Assembly: GCF_014066305.1 (NCBI RefSeq)
Contig: NW_023501041.1
Span: 806,001-870,000 of the forward strand
DNA: 64,000 nucleotides
Reading direction: 5' to 3'
DNA from: Letharia columbiana
Lineage: Eukaryota; Ascomycota; Lecanoromycetes; Lecanorales; Parmeliaceae
The notes beneath the pieces were generated by a model. That model had not been told where the DNA came from. It saw only the letters and a program-made list of their open reading frames with translations, and made no database searches. A program made the translations under genes and the position numbers. Of this stretch, positions 32,061 through 43,272 are shown one piece after another. Each line of letters begins with the position of its first letter. The first letter of the stretch is position 1.

Positions 32061-33395
32061 TATTTTCAACCGCAAGTGAGAATTATACAGATCCATCCTT
32101 CTCCGTGGACATCCCATCACTCTTGTGAATCGAATAGATAACCACAAGAAATGTACCTCCTCAAGATGCTGTAACACGCGTTTCACGTGCACATGTCCAT
32201 CGATTCCTTGTATCGTCTTATGCATAATCTCAAGATCTATAAGCCACCACTAAGTGTAACGAGACAGCGTCTACCTAACATGAGGTTGTTCTCGAAGTCA
32301 ACAAGGCAGTCTTCGAGACTATGCAAAGCCTTGAGTAGGTAGATCATTGTGAGGCTCCAAACCAAACCAAACCAACCCCTGGGCCCCTGGGCTAGTTTTG
32401 ACTTTTGCGGTCTCACCACGCCGCACCCTCCGGGCGGCTCGAGAATGCCTGCGGTGATCATTGCGGCAGTCTATTTGGGAAACGACATCCAATGGACCGC
32501 TTGATACCTGCTCGACTTCCAAAACGACATCTTGCATGAAAAACGATGACCATCTTGACCCGGATTTTATTTTCACGTAATAGAAACTCGGGCGGCCGCT
32601 TTCGGACCCGACTGGAGATGTCGTCTGGGCGTGCGCAAAAGACATCTCGATGGATTGCGAGTGCATGTTAAAATCTGGCCTGTCTCCTTTTGCGTTTGCT
32701 TCTATTCTCCATGCGTGCGTGACTGACATGGGCCTTGTGATTGGTTTTCGTTGTCATAGGTAGCTCTTCTTTTGAGAAGGCGGCGTCTACGTAGGTCTAT
32801 TTTGGTGGCAAGCGGATAGCCTGCAGGCCGACCTGCAGCGGGTGGAGATCGGTCAAGCTTGCGGTTACAAAATTCCGTCACTGCTTCCTTGAATTTTCAC
32901 TTCACTTCACTTCCGAGAACCTCTTAATTCATCTTTCTTACTTCTTCATCATCACAGTCATTAAAGCTTGTCATGTTTCAGCGTGCTTCATTTCTAATTG
33001 AACAGTCTCTAGTCGTCGCATAGCGCTCGTCTTCGCTAAATAGCTACCCCGCCAAGACAAATACCTGCTATCGTCACTTTGGCAAAGTTCATGGATACTC
33101 TTGTTCTACCGTGCAGCGTTGACTCCTGAGGAACTTGGAGGTGAGCCAAGACATGTACCTTGGGCCTACACATGCCCCCCATGACAGCCCCACCACCGCC
33201 CTTACATCGGCACTCATGTACCACTCAACACTTGCCCTTGCTCGTCCACATTCCTAATCAGTATGAGATGGCTGATTTACTCGTGTTACGTGCAGCCCGC
33301 CCTTCCGCATACCACGCGTCATAGCCGCCGAGGTACCATCTCGTGCTACCACAAGAACCTGTTTTACTCTGACAGTCGCTACCGCTTCAACAACT
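32061..33395. other. Intergenic region upstream of the chitin synthase
   Basis: No supported gene. The part from about 32880 is pyrimidine-rich and is probably the promoter and long 5' UTR of the chitin synthase gene. Confidence 0.45.
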
Positions 33396-36242
33396 ATGGA
33401 TCTTTACCCACGACAAGGAGCCACCATGGCCAGCGATCCTTCGACTTCGGCAAAATGGCCGGTATCAGATGTAGGTTGCGGCAAGACCTCAGTGCAAGGC
33501 CATGGGCTTACAGTGGCGACCAGATTGTTTTCGTTTCGATTATGGGCTTCGTCCTGAGCGCAGCCGCCCTGGAATGGTTCCTCTGGCTCGCTGCCTTCCT
33601 CTATTGCCTGGTCAAAGTCTTCAAGAAAGCTGAGCACTGGACTATTCGACTTCTTGCCGTTATCATGATGATCAGCTTCACAGCCCTGAGGTCAGTCACA
33701 CAAAGCCAAAGCGCAAGAACGTTACTGATTTCGTTGCAGATGCATCTTTTTGCCAGTCATGGTTGTCACGCTACCACTGCCTCCACAAATCACAGCCAAA
33801 TTTCCTCCTGAGCTCGTCAAATTCCTGCAATGGTTCGCCTTCTACTCCTTCTCAGGCCTTCTGATCATCCCATGGCTCTTCTGTGTCTACCAATTAGTCG
33901 TCAACAGCCTTGGCCGCACGAAAAGGATCAAGACGGCATTGGATGAGGACTCGGCGCCGAAGACTGTTATCGTCATGCCATGCTACAAAGAAGAGCCGGA
34001 TGTCCTCTTGAAAGCCATAGATTCAGTGGTGGATTGCGATTACCCGCCATCCTGCCTCCACGTCTTCCTATCCTTCGACGGCGACCAAGAAGACGAGCTA
34101 TATCTGAAGACGATTGAGAAGCTTGGGGTGCCTTTGACGCTGGAAAGCTATCCAAAAAGTATTGATATCACGTATCGAATGGCGAGAGTCACGGTCTCGA
34201 GATTCCCGCATGGCGGAAAGCGGCAGTGTCAGAAGTCGACGTTCAAGCTCATTGACAAGATCTACACGGAATATCTGAAGCGCAATGACAACCTTTTCAT
34301 TCTCTTCATCGACTCGGACTGCATCCTCGACAAGGTCTGCATCCAGAATTTCATGTACGAAATGGAGCTCAAGCCTGGGAGCAAGCAGAACATGCTGGCT
34401 ATGACTGGAATCATCACTTCGACGACCGTGAAGAACACTTTAATCACGCTCTTGCAAGACATGGAATACCTACACGGGCAACTCTTCGAGCGCTCAGTCG
34501 AATCCGGCTGCGGTTCCGTTACCTGTCTGCCCGGTGCACTTACCATGCTTCGATTCTCGGCATTCCGGAAGATGGCCAAGTACTATTTCGCTGACAAGGC
34601 GGAACAGTGCGACGATCTCTTCGACTACGGCAAATGTCATTTGGGAGAAGACCGATGGTTGACCCACCTGTTCATGATTGGTGCAAAGGAGAGATACCAA
34701 ATCCAGCTCTGTACAGGAGCCTTCTGCAAGACTGAAGCTGTTCAGACATACAAGAGTCTTCTGAAACAGCGCCGACGATGGTTTCTGGGTTTCATCACTA
34801 ACGAAGTATGCATGCTGACCGACATCCGGCTGTGGAGGAGGTATCCACTTCTCTGCATTGTCCGCTTCATGAACTGCACGATCAGGACGACGGCCTTGCT
34901 GTTTTTCATAATGGTTCTCTCCGTTATAACCACATCAAACAAGGTCTCGAATCTCCCAATCGGCTTCTTGGCTGTATCGCTTGGCTTGAACTGGCTTCTG
35001 ATGATCTATTTCGGCGTCAGACTTCGGCGCTTCAAAACTTGGCTGTATCCAGTCATGTTCGTCATTAATCCCTTTTTCAATTGGGTATACATGGTATATG
35101 GGATTTTCACTGCTGGGCAGCGGACTTGGGGTGGGCCAAGAGCTGATGCGGGCGCGGCTGACGCGCATACAACGCCTCAACAAGCCATTGAGCATGCGAA
35201 AGCGACTGGCGACGATCTCAATGTCGTGCCGGAGACTTTCAAGCCTGCCGTCGAAGCTCAGCACCCTGGGAAAACTGTAGCTACCGTCCCTCTACAGCCT
35301 ACAGACCACGTCGAAGGCCGTTTTGCCCCTGCCGAGCATCTTCCTGGTGGTTGGTACCTGCAAAACAATGACTCTGGACTCACCCTACCGAGTATGCTCC
35401 CAAGAGATCCGAACGTACCTCGCATCCCATTACATCCTCGAGATTCATTCGACTCCTTCGTCACCAGCGCATCACCCACCAACTCCGTCTATATGCCCCG
35501 CCGAGTCGAGAGCATCATGGGTGACGAAGACCGAAGGAAGTATTACTTCGCTCAGCAGGCACAGCAGGCACCCACTGGCGCTTACTTGAGCATGGAGGCA
35601 CAGGATCATGGCCATGTTTATGAAATGGGAGACGACCCTGACACCAAGCATGCCTGGACCGAATCAGCTGAGTCTGTCGACTCTGAAGAGTATCAGAACC
35701 AAGATATTCCGCACTACTCTCGTGATGTTCATGGCCGACATTCGCCTGTTTTCGCGCCTAGACACCCGGTCGGCGTTCCGCTTGACTTTGAAGGACCGGG
35801 CCATGGCGATTTGGGAGTGCCAGACTTCTCTCTGAGCCATGGGCAGCGCTCGAGCACCAATAACGGAAGACTTGCTCCCAATCATCCAGAGCGACCACCT
35901 GCCATTGCTGGACGACCGATTAGAAAAGATCGTAGTCCACTGGGTCGAGCGCCAATGGTCCGAATGCCTACACGGGAGGATGTGAATGACATCGAAATGG
36001 AACAGCAGGCGAGACCTCAGGATTCTTTCCTGGAGCAGCCAGGCAGACAGCAGAATCCCTTTATGGGTCGCTCGGCGCGAACGCACGAGCCTCCGCCAGC
36101 GAGCTATCGGCCACCGAGGCAGGAGGATCCGTTGATGGGGGAGACACCCGGTCGTCCATCAAGTACTAGGAGCGAGAGGTCCGAGACAGCCAGTACAAAA
36201 AGCAATCGGAAGAGGTTGCAGAAGGCGCGGCCGAAGAAGTGA
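33396..36242 (+). CDS. chsD: Class VI chitin synthase
   Basis: This is a membrane glycosyltransferase that polymerises N-acetylglucosamine from UDP-GlcNAc into chitin. Exons are 33396-33470, 33524-33690 and 33740-36242, giving 914 residues. Intron 2 joins TALR to CIFLPVMVVTLPLP, a highly conserved junction. Two or three N-terminal membrane segments (EWFLWLAAFLYCLVKVF and following) are followed by the GT2 domain. Its motifs are VIVMPCYKEEPDVLL, SFDGDQEDE near residue 192, DSDCILD near 272, GEDRWLTH near 384 and QRRRW at 424-428. More membrane segments follow (ALLFFIMVLSVITT, GFLAVSLGLNWLLMIYFGV, LYPVMFVINPFFNWVYMVYGI). There is no myosin motor domain, which separates it from classes V and VII. 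The Pro/Ser/Arg-rich tail of about 370 residues is probably cytosolic and regulatory. The start was chosen because it is in phase with the first membrane segment; intron 1 is the least certain junction. Confidence 0.85.
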
Positions 36243-36850
36243 TGAATAAAGTGGTGGTTCAACTGGTGAAAGCATTGTCAAGGCGTCTGTGAGCATAGCG
36301 AAGGGGCTTCGGCATAACCAGTACGAAAAAAGCAGCATATACATGGTCGATAGTGGTCTTATTAGCATTAGCGGCATGCAGTATTTGACGGCATCGATAC
36401 TGGATATGGAGTATGCTGTACTACTAGCTGTTTGCAATGGTAACTGTAATGGCAAGAGAAAAGAAGTTTACAGCATACTAGCAGAGGGTCAAAGTCTTTA
36501 GATTGAGAAAGCTGCATCCTTACATGACATTAATCTTTTTGTTAATCACAAAATCAATAGAGCACTCTATCGTATCTTGCCACTGTTAGTCGGAGGAACG
36601 TCCGAAAGTATAAGAACCATCACCACCGTTGTGCAGATCTGCAGCGTGTCTTGGCATCTTCAGTAAATATTTTCATCACTAGAAGCTTCTGGCTGTTTCT
36701 CAGCCTCGCAACTCAACCACCACTCAAGCACCACGTATTCGCCCAAACTCACACATGATATCTCACAACTAATCCTCTACTCGCCATCGAGACCATACAT
36801 TGCACTCCACCTAATTCCCGCCTTTCAAACAAGCATTTTTCCTAGTCAGC
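36243..36850. other. Intergenic region between chitin synthase and Hsp88 genes
   Basis: It contains the 3' UTR of the chitin synthase gene and the Hsp88 promoter. No gene was seen. Confidence 0.5.
36681..36690. promoter_or_regulatory. Candidate heat-shock element
   Basis: AGAAGCTTCT is a perfect tail-to-tail nGAAnnTTCn pair, the binding unit of heat-shock factor. It lies about 160 bases before the start of an Hsp110-type chaperone gene. A third unit is not obvious. Confidence 0.4.
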
Positions 36851-39440
36851 ATGTCGGTCGTGGGTGTTGATTTCGGTACGCTCAACACGGTCATTGCCAT
36901 TGCACGGAACCGCGGTGTCGATGTTATTACCAATGAGGTATGTCTCATAACTTGGCTGTTGTCGTTAAGAAGCCATGCTGACGCCGGAAATTGCGTAGGT
37001 CTCCAATCGGGCTACACCGTTCGTTCCCCCACGCACTCCTCAACTACTTTTCCAGCTAACAACCCACAGATCACTCGTTGGCTTCGGACCTAAGAGTAGA
37101 TATCTCGGCGAACCCGCAAAGACTCAAGAAATCTCCAACCTAAAGAACACTGTCAGCTCCCTCAAGCGCCTAGCCGGCCGCCAACTCCAAGATCCCGATG
37201 TCCAACTTGAACGCGAATTTGTCTCATCCCAACTAGTCCAGATTGGAAATGAGGTCGGTGCAGAGGTCACATATATGGGCGAGAAGCAGCAGTTCACGGC
37301 GACCCAACTTGTGTCGATGTTCCTTAGCAAGGTCAAGGCTACGGCATCCGCGGAGCTGAAGCTGCCGGTCTCCGATATCGTCATCAGCGTTCCAGCATGG
37401 TTTACCGATGTACAGCGGAGAGCTATAATGGACGCATCAGAGATCGCTGGGCTGAAGCTGTTGCGGTTGATCAACGATACCACCGCTACGGCGCTGGGCT
37501 ATGGTATTCCTAGGACCGACCTTCCGACTGCAGAAGAAAAGCCAAAACGTGTTGCTTTCGTCGATATTGGGCACAGCGACTACGCATGCTCGATAGTCGA
37601 GTTCAAAAAAGGCGAGCTGGCCGTCAAGTCTACGGCTTACGATAGGCATTTTGGTGGACGAGACTTCGACAAGGCTTTGGTACAGCACTTCGCTCGAGAA
37701 TGGAAGGAGAAATACAAGATCGATATCAATACCAACCCGAAAGCTCTCGTTCGAGTCACCGCCGCCGCCGAAAAGATGAAGAAGATCCTCTCCGCCAACG
37801 CACAAGCTCCGATCAGCATTGAGTCCCTGATGAACGACGTCGATGTCAACGGGATGATGAAGCGTGAAGAGCTGGAAGAGCTCCTTCAACCATTACTGGA
37901 GCGCGCAACATTACCTCTGGAGCAAGCACTCGCCGAAGCTAAGATGAAGGTGGAAGACATTGACACGGTTGAGATGGTTGGCGGATGCACTCGTGTGCCA
38001 TCTCTGAAAGAACGGATAAGCAAATTCTTCGGCAAGGGACTTTCGTTCACCCTCAACCAAGATGAAGCTGTTGCCCGTGGTTGCGCTTTCAGCTGTGCTA
38101 TCCTTTCCCCCGTCTTCCGCGTTCGCGACTTCTCGGTCCATGATATCGTGAACTACCCTATCGAATTCAACTGGGAGCAATCGCCTGACATACCGGATGA
38201 AGATACAAGCTTGACCGTCTTCAACAAAGGCAACGTTATGCCATCGACCAAGATCCTCACATTCTACCGCAAGCAGCCATTCGACCTGGAAGCCAAGTAT
38301 GCCAAGCCTGAGATGCTCCCTGGCAAGATGAATCCTTGGATCGGAAAATTTTCGGTCAAGGGAGTGAAAGCCAGCGGTGATGATGACTTTATGATCTGCA
38401 AGCTCAAGGCACGTCTCAACCTACATGGCGTTCTCAACGTTGAATCGGGGTACTACGTAGAAGATGTCGAGATAGAAGAGCCCATACCCGAAGAAAAGGA
38501 AGGGGAAAAGAAGGACGCGGACAAAAAGGAGGAGAAGAAAGACGGTGATGTAAGTCCCATATCTCCTTCATCTCTAAATGCTTGCTTTGCCGATGACCAA
38601 TCGTTGAAGGACGAACTTGGTCCACGTTCGAAATTCAAGAATCTCGCGAAGAGTGTCTTCGGCAGCTCCAAGCGACCACCATCTCGCGACACACCGCTGA
38701 CAGAGTCTACCAATCAGGCAATGGACACGGACGCTCCCAACGGCACCGCGGAACCCAAGCCCAAAACACGGAAGATCAAGAAGCAGGTCCGCAAGGGCGA
38801 ACTGCCTCTATCGTCGGGCACGTCATCGCTCGATCAACAAACCAAAGATGCTGCCGCGGAGAAGGAAGGTGCTATGTTTATGGAAGACAAGCTTGTTGCC
38901 GATACGGAAGACAAGAAGAACGAGCTGGAATCTTACATCTACGAGCTTCGATCGAAGATCGATGATCAATACTCCGAACATGCAAGCGATGAGGAGAAGT
39001 CGAAATTAAAAGAGAAGCTGGAGCAGAGCGAGGTTCGTCTTTGCCCTATGCATTCGCATTCCTGGCTACCCTGAAACTAATACTTCCAACAACAGGACTG
39101 GCTCTACGACGAGGGCGAAGACGCCACCCGCGGCGTCTACGTCGCCAAAATGGACGAAATCCGCTTCGTCGCCGGTCCCATTTTTGGCCGCTACCAAGAT
39201 AAAATTGAAGAGGAACGACAAGCTATCCTGAAAATCGAAGAAGAGAAGGCGGCGAAGAAGCGGGCGGAGATTGAGGCGCGGAAGAAGGCGGAGGAGGAGG
39301 CGAAGAAGGCCAAGGAGGGTGGGAAGAAGGAGAAGGAGAAGGATGGGGAGGGCGATCAGGAGATGAAGGATGTGGGGGACGCGCCGGAGACGGTGAAGCC
39401 CGAGGGGGTCGAGGAGCCGGATGCCGAGATGAAGGGATGA
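36851..39440 (+). CDS. hsp88: Hsp110-type chaperone (Hsp88/Sse1)
   Basis: This is an Hsp70-superfamily nucleotide exchange factor and holdase of the cytosol. Exons are 36851-36937, 36999-37018 (only 20 bases), 37070-38549, 38718-39032 and 39096-39440, giving 748 residues. The N-terminus MSVVGVDFGTLNTVIAIARNRG is split here into VDFGTLNT, the phosphate-1 loop of the ATPase domain. NDTTATALGYG and FVDIGHSDYACSIVEF follow, then EMVGGCTRVPSL near residue 365. The linker has an acidic EEPIPEEKEGEKKD stretch, and the C-terminal helical part contains AMFMEDKLVADTEDKKNELE and FGRYQDK. The tail is Lys/Glu-rich. Intron 4 (38550-38717, GTAAGT...AATCAG) is 168 bases, a multiple of three without a stop. 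Its retention would insert 56 residues. N. crassa Hsp88 is about 40 residues shorter. Confidence 0.92.
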
Positions 39441-40049
39441 GGGCGCCGAACAGACAAATGACCAAGAGGCAGAAGTGGCAGCCGGATGAAGAATGATGAG
39501 AACCTCAGGATGGATGGTATGCATAGAGGTCCTTGGTACGTTCTTGCCGTGACGGACGCGCGAAGCGCAGGGATAGACGATGGTTTCTCCAGTACCTCTT
39601 ATGACGATAGACAAGCAATCGAAGGAAAACGTTAGCCACGCTCGAATGTTTTTCAATTTTTCCTCCTCCCGGCCGGTTAACGGTCAGACGATTTATTCCG
39701 GTCATCATCATTGTTCGGGGATAAGTAACCGTTCAGACCCACAGTAGTAATATCATTTCTTCGTTTTGCTCTATACAATATCTGAGACTGAGACACAGCT
39801 GCCGTGTATATATCGGCGAGCTTTTCAACGCCGCCAGAGTCTTGCACCGGTGATGTCAAAAGCCGCGCGCGGGGATGGAAGAAGGCAGGCCGGCCGTATG
39901 TATATACTCGAGATTTTTTTTTAAAAAAAAAGAGCCTCCGATAAGCGAGGGCGGAGATATGTGCAAACCGCATCCCATATGCACAGTGTACGGAAACATA
40001 TCAATCGAAGGTAGCCAGGCAGCCACTCCTTTCACGAGTTCCCCCGAAA
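39441..40049. other. Intergenic region between convergent hsp88 and niaD genes
   Basis: Both genes end here. The stretch contains an A/T homopolymer pair (T9 then A9 at about 39915-39932) that can fold back. No gene was seen. Confidence 0.5.
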
Positions 40050-42804
40050 TCAGAAGAATAGGATCTGCTCATCCGCCCACCCCTGCTCCTTCAACACCTT
40101 GTGGACAGCCTTCTCCAGCGTCTCCGGGCCGCAGATCAACACCATGGTCTCGTCATGCGCATGGCAGTGTTTTCGCACCAGCTCCGCGTTGATCCTTCCG
40201 GTCAGGCCAGGCCAGCCCTCGGCCGGCGCTTGTGTAAGCGTGTGGATGACCTGGGCGCGGTCCTCGTTGCCTTGGAGTAAAGCGTCCAGGTCTTCTCTGC
40301 AGAGGATGTCTTCGACGAGACGATTTCCGTTGAGGACGGTACACGTGGTCGGGTCATCTTTATCCCGCATCACGGCGCGGAAGACTTGGAATATGGGCGT
40401 GATGCCGCTGCCGCCGCAGATCATGGCGAATCTCCTGACTTGTTTCTCTGTGCCGCCGACGGCGCAGCGTCCGCGACCCATGTATTCGAATTTACCAATG
40501 GGGCCTTTGAAGTCGACGCCGTGGCCGACGGGGAGGGCGTTCATGGCCTTGCTCATTCGACCGCCTGGATGAGAGTCCGAGGAGAGATAGAGCTTGATGA
40601 GAACGTCGAAGTGGCCTTTGCGTGTGGTGTCGGAAATGGGCGTGTAGGAGCGGATGATGGCTTCGCGATCGACGGGGTCGCGGAGGCGGATCATCAAATG
40701 TTGGCCTATGGGCAGACCGAGGGTCTGCTCAGGGTGTTCCAGCGTGAAGGTGAAGATGAATGTGTCTGCTGAGATGGCACGCTTAGAGTGCAGGACAGCT
40801 TTTGTCCAGGCGCGGGAGTTGAGGAAAGTGGGGCGAGGTTCGTTGGATGCGGTTTCGGAGGCTGGTTCTGAGAGGGCGAGTTTGGCGGAGTCGGAGAGGG
40901 TGCCGAGGTGGTAGGAGGGCATCATGCCTTTCGCCGTTTCGGAATGGATGGCCATGAATTCGTCTGAGCTGTCGAGACCCGCGGCGCTGATGATAGATTG
41001 GGCCCCGCCGGGGTGTTCTTTCATAAAGGAGAGACCCGTGTAGACTTCGCCGTTTATGACGAACCAGGGGTCTTGTTCGCTGTCGTGTTTTCGCAATTCG
41101 TCAATCGTGATTTCATTCTTCAAGCCTGCTTTTGTCATGGGGACTTCTTTTGCTTGTTCGTGGACAACGGCCTTTTCTTCTTCGCCGGCGAGCTTTTCGC
41201 CCCAGTGCCCATTCGTTAAGTTGCCGCCTGCTTTCCTCACTCTCTCCATCCAGCCGCCTGGCATTAGTGCTGGTTGAGTTGGATGCTCGAATCGCAAATA
41301 GTCGCCCTCTTTACTTATGGTGACACGGAACCACAGATTGTTCATCATACCGAGTACGCTCCAGTACATATCTTTTGGTTGGATGTTCATGCTTTCATCC
41401 ATGGCTCGAACAACGATATCCTTCGCGTCTGCGAGCTCCACCGTTGGTATGTTTAACGACCAGTGACACCAACAGAAGCAAGTTTCTCTCCATGACATGT
41501 CGAGGCGTCCTCCAAATAACGTTTGCTCGGCTTCACGATATCGATCCTCGGCGTAGTCGATGTCCGCTAGCCGCCACGTCCGGCCTTTGTCGATGGAGAT
41601 CTCAACCCGAGTTACTCTTCTCCCGCCGCCACCGTAAGCATATCCTTTGGCCCGATATCTCTCAGGGCCATCTTTTAGACATACCTGCTCTTCATGCGCA
41701 GGATAGGCTATTGCTGAATTGGTGCTCAAATCATAGATGGCGTACCTATCATCATGCCACCATTTGGGATCACTGGCAGACTCATCGGGAGTGACCATGG
41801 TCGGCAAGACTCGATTGTCGTATATATGATACCAATTGTCACTCGGAGCAGCTGTGACAATGAGACTTTTCAGCCATTTTACACTTCGTCCTCCAATCTG
41901 CCCTGGTATGACGGCCCGCAATGGCTTGCCGTGATCCGGTCGAAGCATCTCGCCGTTCATCTTGTGGGCAAGCATCATCCCTCGGTTCGGGTCCATGACC
42001 CAATTCAACTTCACGGATGTGCCGTAGAATCCATTGGGCTAGGCGTAGTATATTGTTAGTCGAGCTCCCCAGGACGACTGATTGGATTTCCATACCAGTT
42101 TATCCGCGCCTTCCATGCACACATATCGGGCACCTTTTCTTGGGCCCGCTTTCTTTATGAGCTCCGACATTGCAACCCCAGTAAAAAGCGCGGTGGAGAC
42201 GCCGGCGGCTCCCCATGAGAAGCCTTTGCTTTTTCTGACCTGGTTTTGTTCTTTCCTTCTGTTTCCAGCGCAGACAAGTGTGATGGGGCAGGTGATTTGC
42301 TCGTACTCGGCAATCAATTGACGAAGGGTGAGGGTGAGGGGTCTTTCGACGAGCCTAGAGGACAGCCGTCAGCGAATTGAGAAGGACTTGGACGCTGTGT
42401 TCCACCTACCCTTCGACCGAAAATTGCCAGTCCGGGATGTCCTGGTCCTTGACTTCTGGAACAGCACCATGGTTCCTGACGTAGAAGAGTTCAGGGCTTG
42501 TTAGGAAGCCTTCGTTGAAGAGGGCGGACAATGGTGCCTCTACGTTGAATGGGTGGGTGCCGGTCAATCGTATTAATCTCGGGTCTCGGGGTACGTGAGC
42601 ATCGGGGGTCTTCTTGTCGAGGTCTAGGACATTGGTGGGTGGACTGGTCGGTGGCGGTAGGGGGATTTCGACTTCTTCGCTTGACTGGGAGTCATTTTCT
42701 TCAGTCTGCGGGGGTGAAGGGGGTAATTGGTCATATTGAGGTAAATTTTCATGCTTGTGTAATAACTGGTGAGAGCGTTTGTCTTGGGTAGCAGGGTCCT
42801 CCAT
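40050..42804 (-). CDS. niaD: Assimilatory nitrate reductase [NADPH]
   Basis: This enzyme reduces nitrate to nitrite with electrons passing NADPH, FAD, haem b5 and molybdopterin. Minus-strand exons are 42410-42804, 42096-42354 and 40050-42038 (introns of 55 and 57 bases, the second with CTAAC), giving 880 residues, the usual fungal length. The molybdopterin domain has the Mo-ligand cysteine in TLVCAGNRRKEQN (Cys160) and the block MEGADKLPNGFYGTSVKLNW across intron 2. The cytochrome b5 domain (about 520-600) has HPGG and a second His in MAIHSE for haem binding. The C-terminal flavin part has RSYTPIS for FAD binding, GGSGITPIFQ and CGPETLE for pyridine nucleotide binding, and ends in the typical Phe. 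The Pro/Ser/Glu-rich N-terminus of about 80 residues is poorly conserved in fungi. It faces away from niiA; 345 bases upstream of the start lies a DNA transposon. Confidence 0.95.
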
Positions 42805-43117
42805 GGTGATGGGTGGGAAGCAATTGAAGAGAAAGCAAAGAAGTCATTACTCACAGAATAATTCACAGAATAGGTCGAAATTAAATCAGTGGAAAATGGG
42901 GGAAAATAGGATTATTCGGATCGGATTGCCAGAGTTGGTGGAGTGTCCGACATGATGGCCAAGAGAGGATATGACAGAAGAAAGGGAGTCATGCAAGTTT
43001 GAAAGGAGATGGCGATCCTGTCATCGTACATTGAGAATGTAGAATAATGAACCAATGAGCTACTGACTGTATTGGTGGTGCATAAAGCTAGGTAGACATG
43101 CGTGGAGGAAAAGGAGC

Positions 43118-43125
43118 CCGCGGAA
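43118..43125 (-). promoter_or_regulatory. NirA-like site, one mismatch
   Basis: Read on the minus strand, TTCCGCGG differs in one base from the CTCCGHGG site of the nitrate-specific activator NirA of Aspergillus. It lies in the 345 bases left between niaD and the transposon. A short degenerate site like this can occur by chance. Confidence 0.25.
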
Positions 43126-43149
43126 GTGGCATATCCAACGCATTGCATA

Positions 43150-43219
43150 ATTGTAGTCCGACTATTCGCTCCGCTCATAGTAGTCCGCAACTCAAAGACG
43201 CACTAGTCTCAAAGACGCG
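43150..43219 (+). repeat. Left terminal inverted repeat of the pogo element
   Basis: It starts ATTGTAGTCCGACTATTCGC and ends TCTCAAAGACGCG, and contains two CTCAAAGACG boxes that could be transposase-binding sub-repeats. Confidence 0.88.
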
Positions 43220-43272
43220 TTTTTTCGCGATTTGACACCCTACATTGTAATCCACCATTATTTCACCACACC

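Noticed and set aside
40099..40914. Plus-strand open frames inside niaD
   Set aside because: They are antisense shadows of the GC-rich FAD domain of nitrate reductase.
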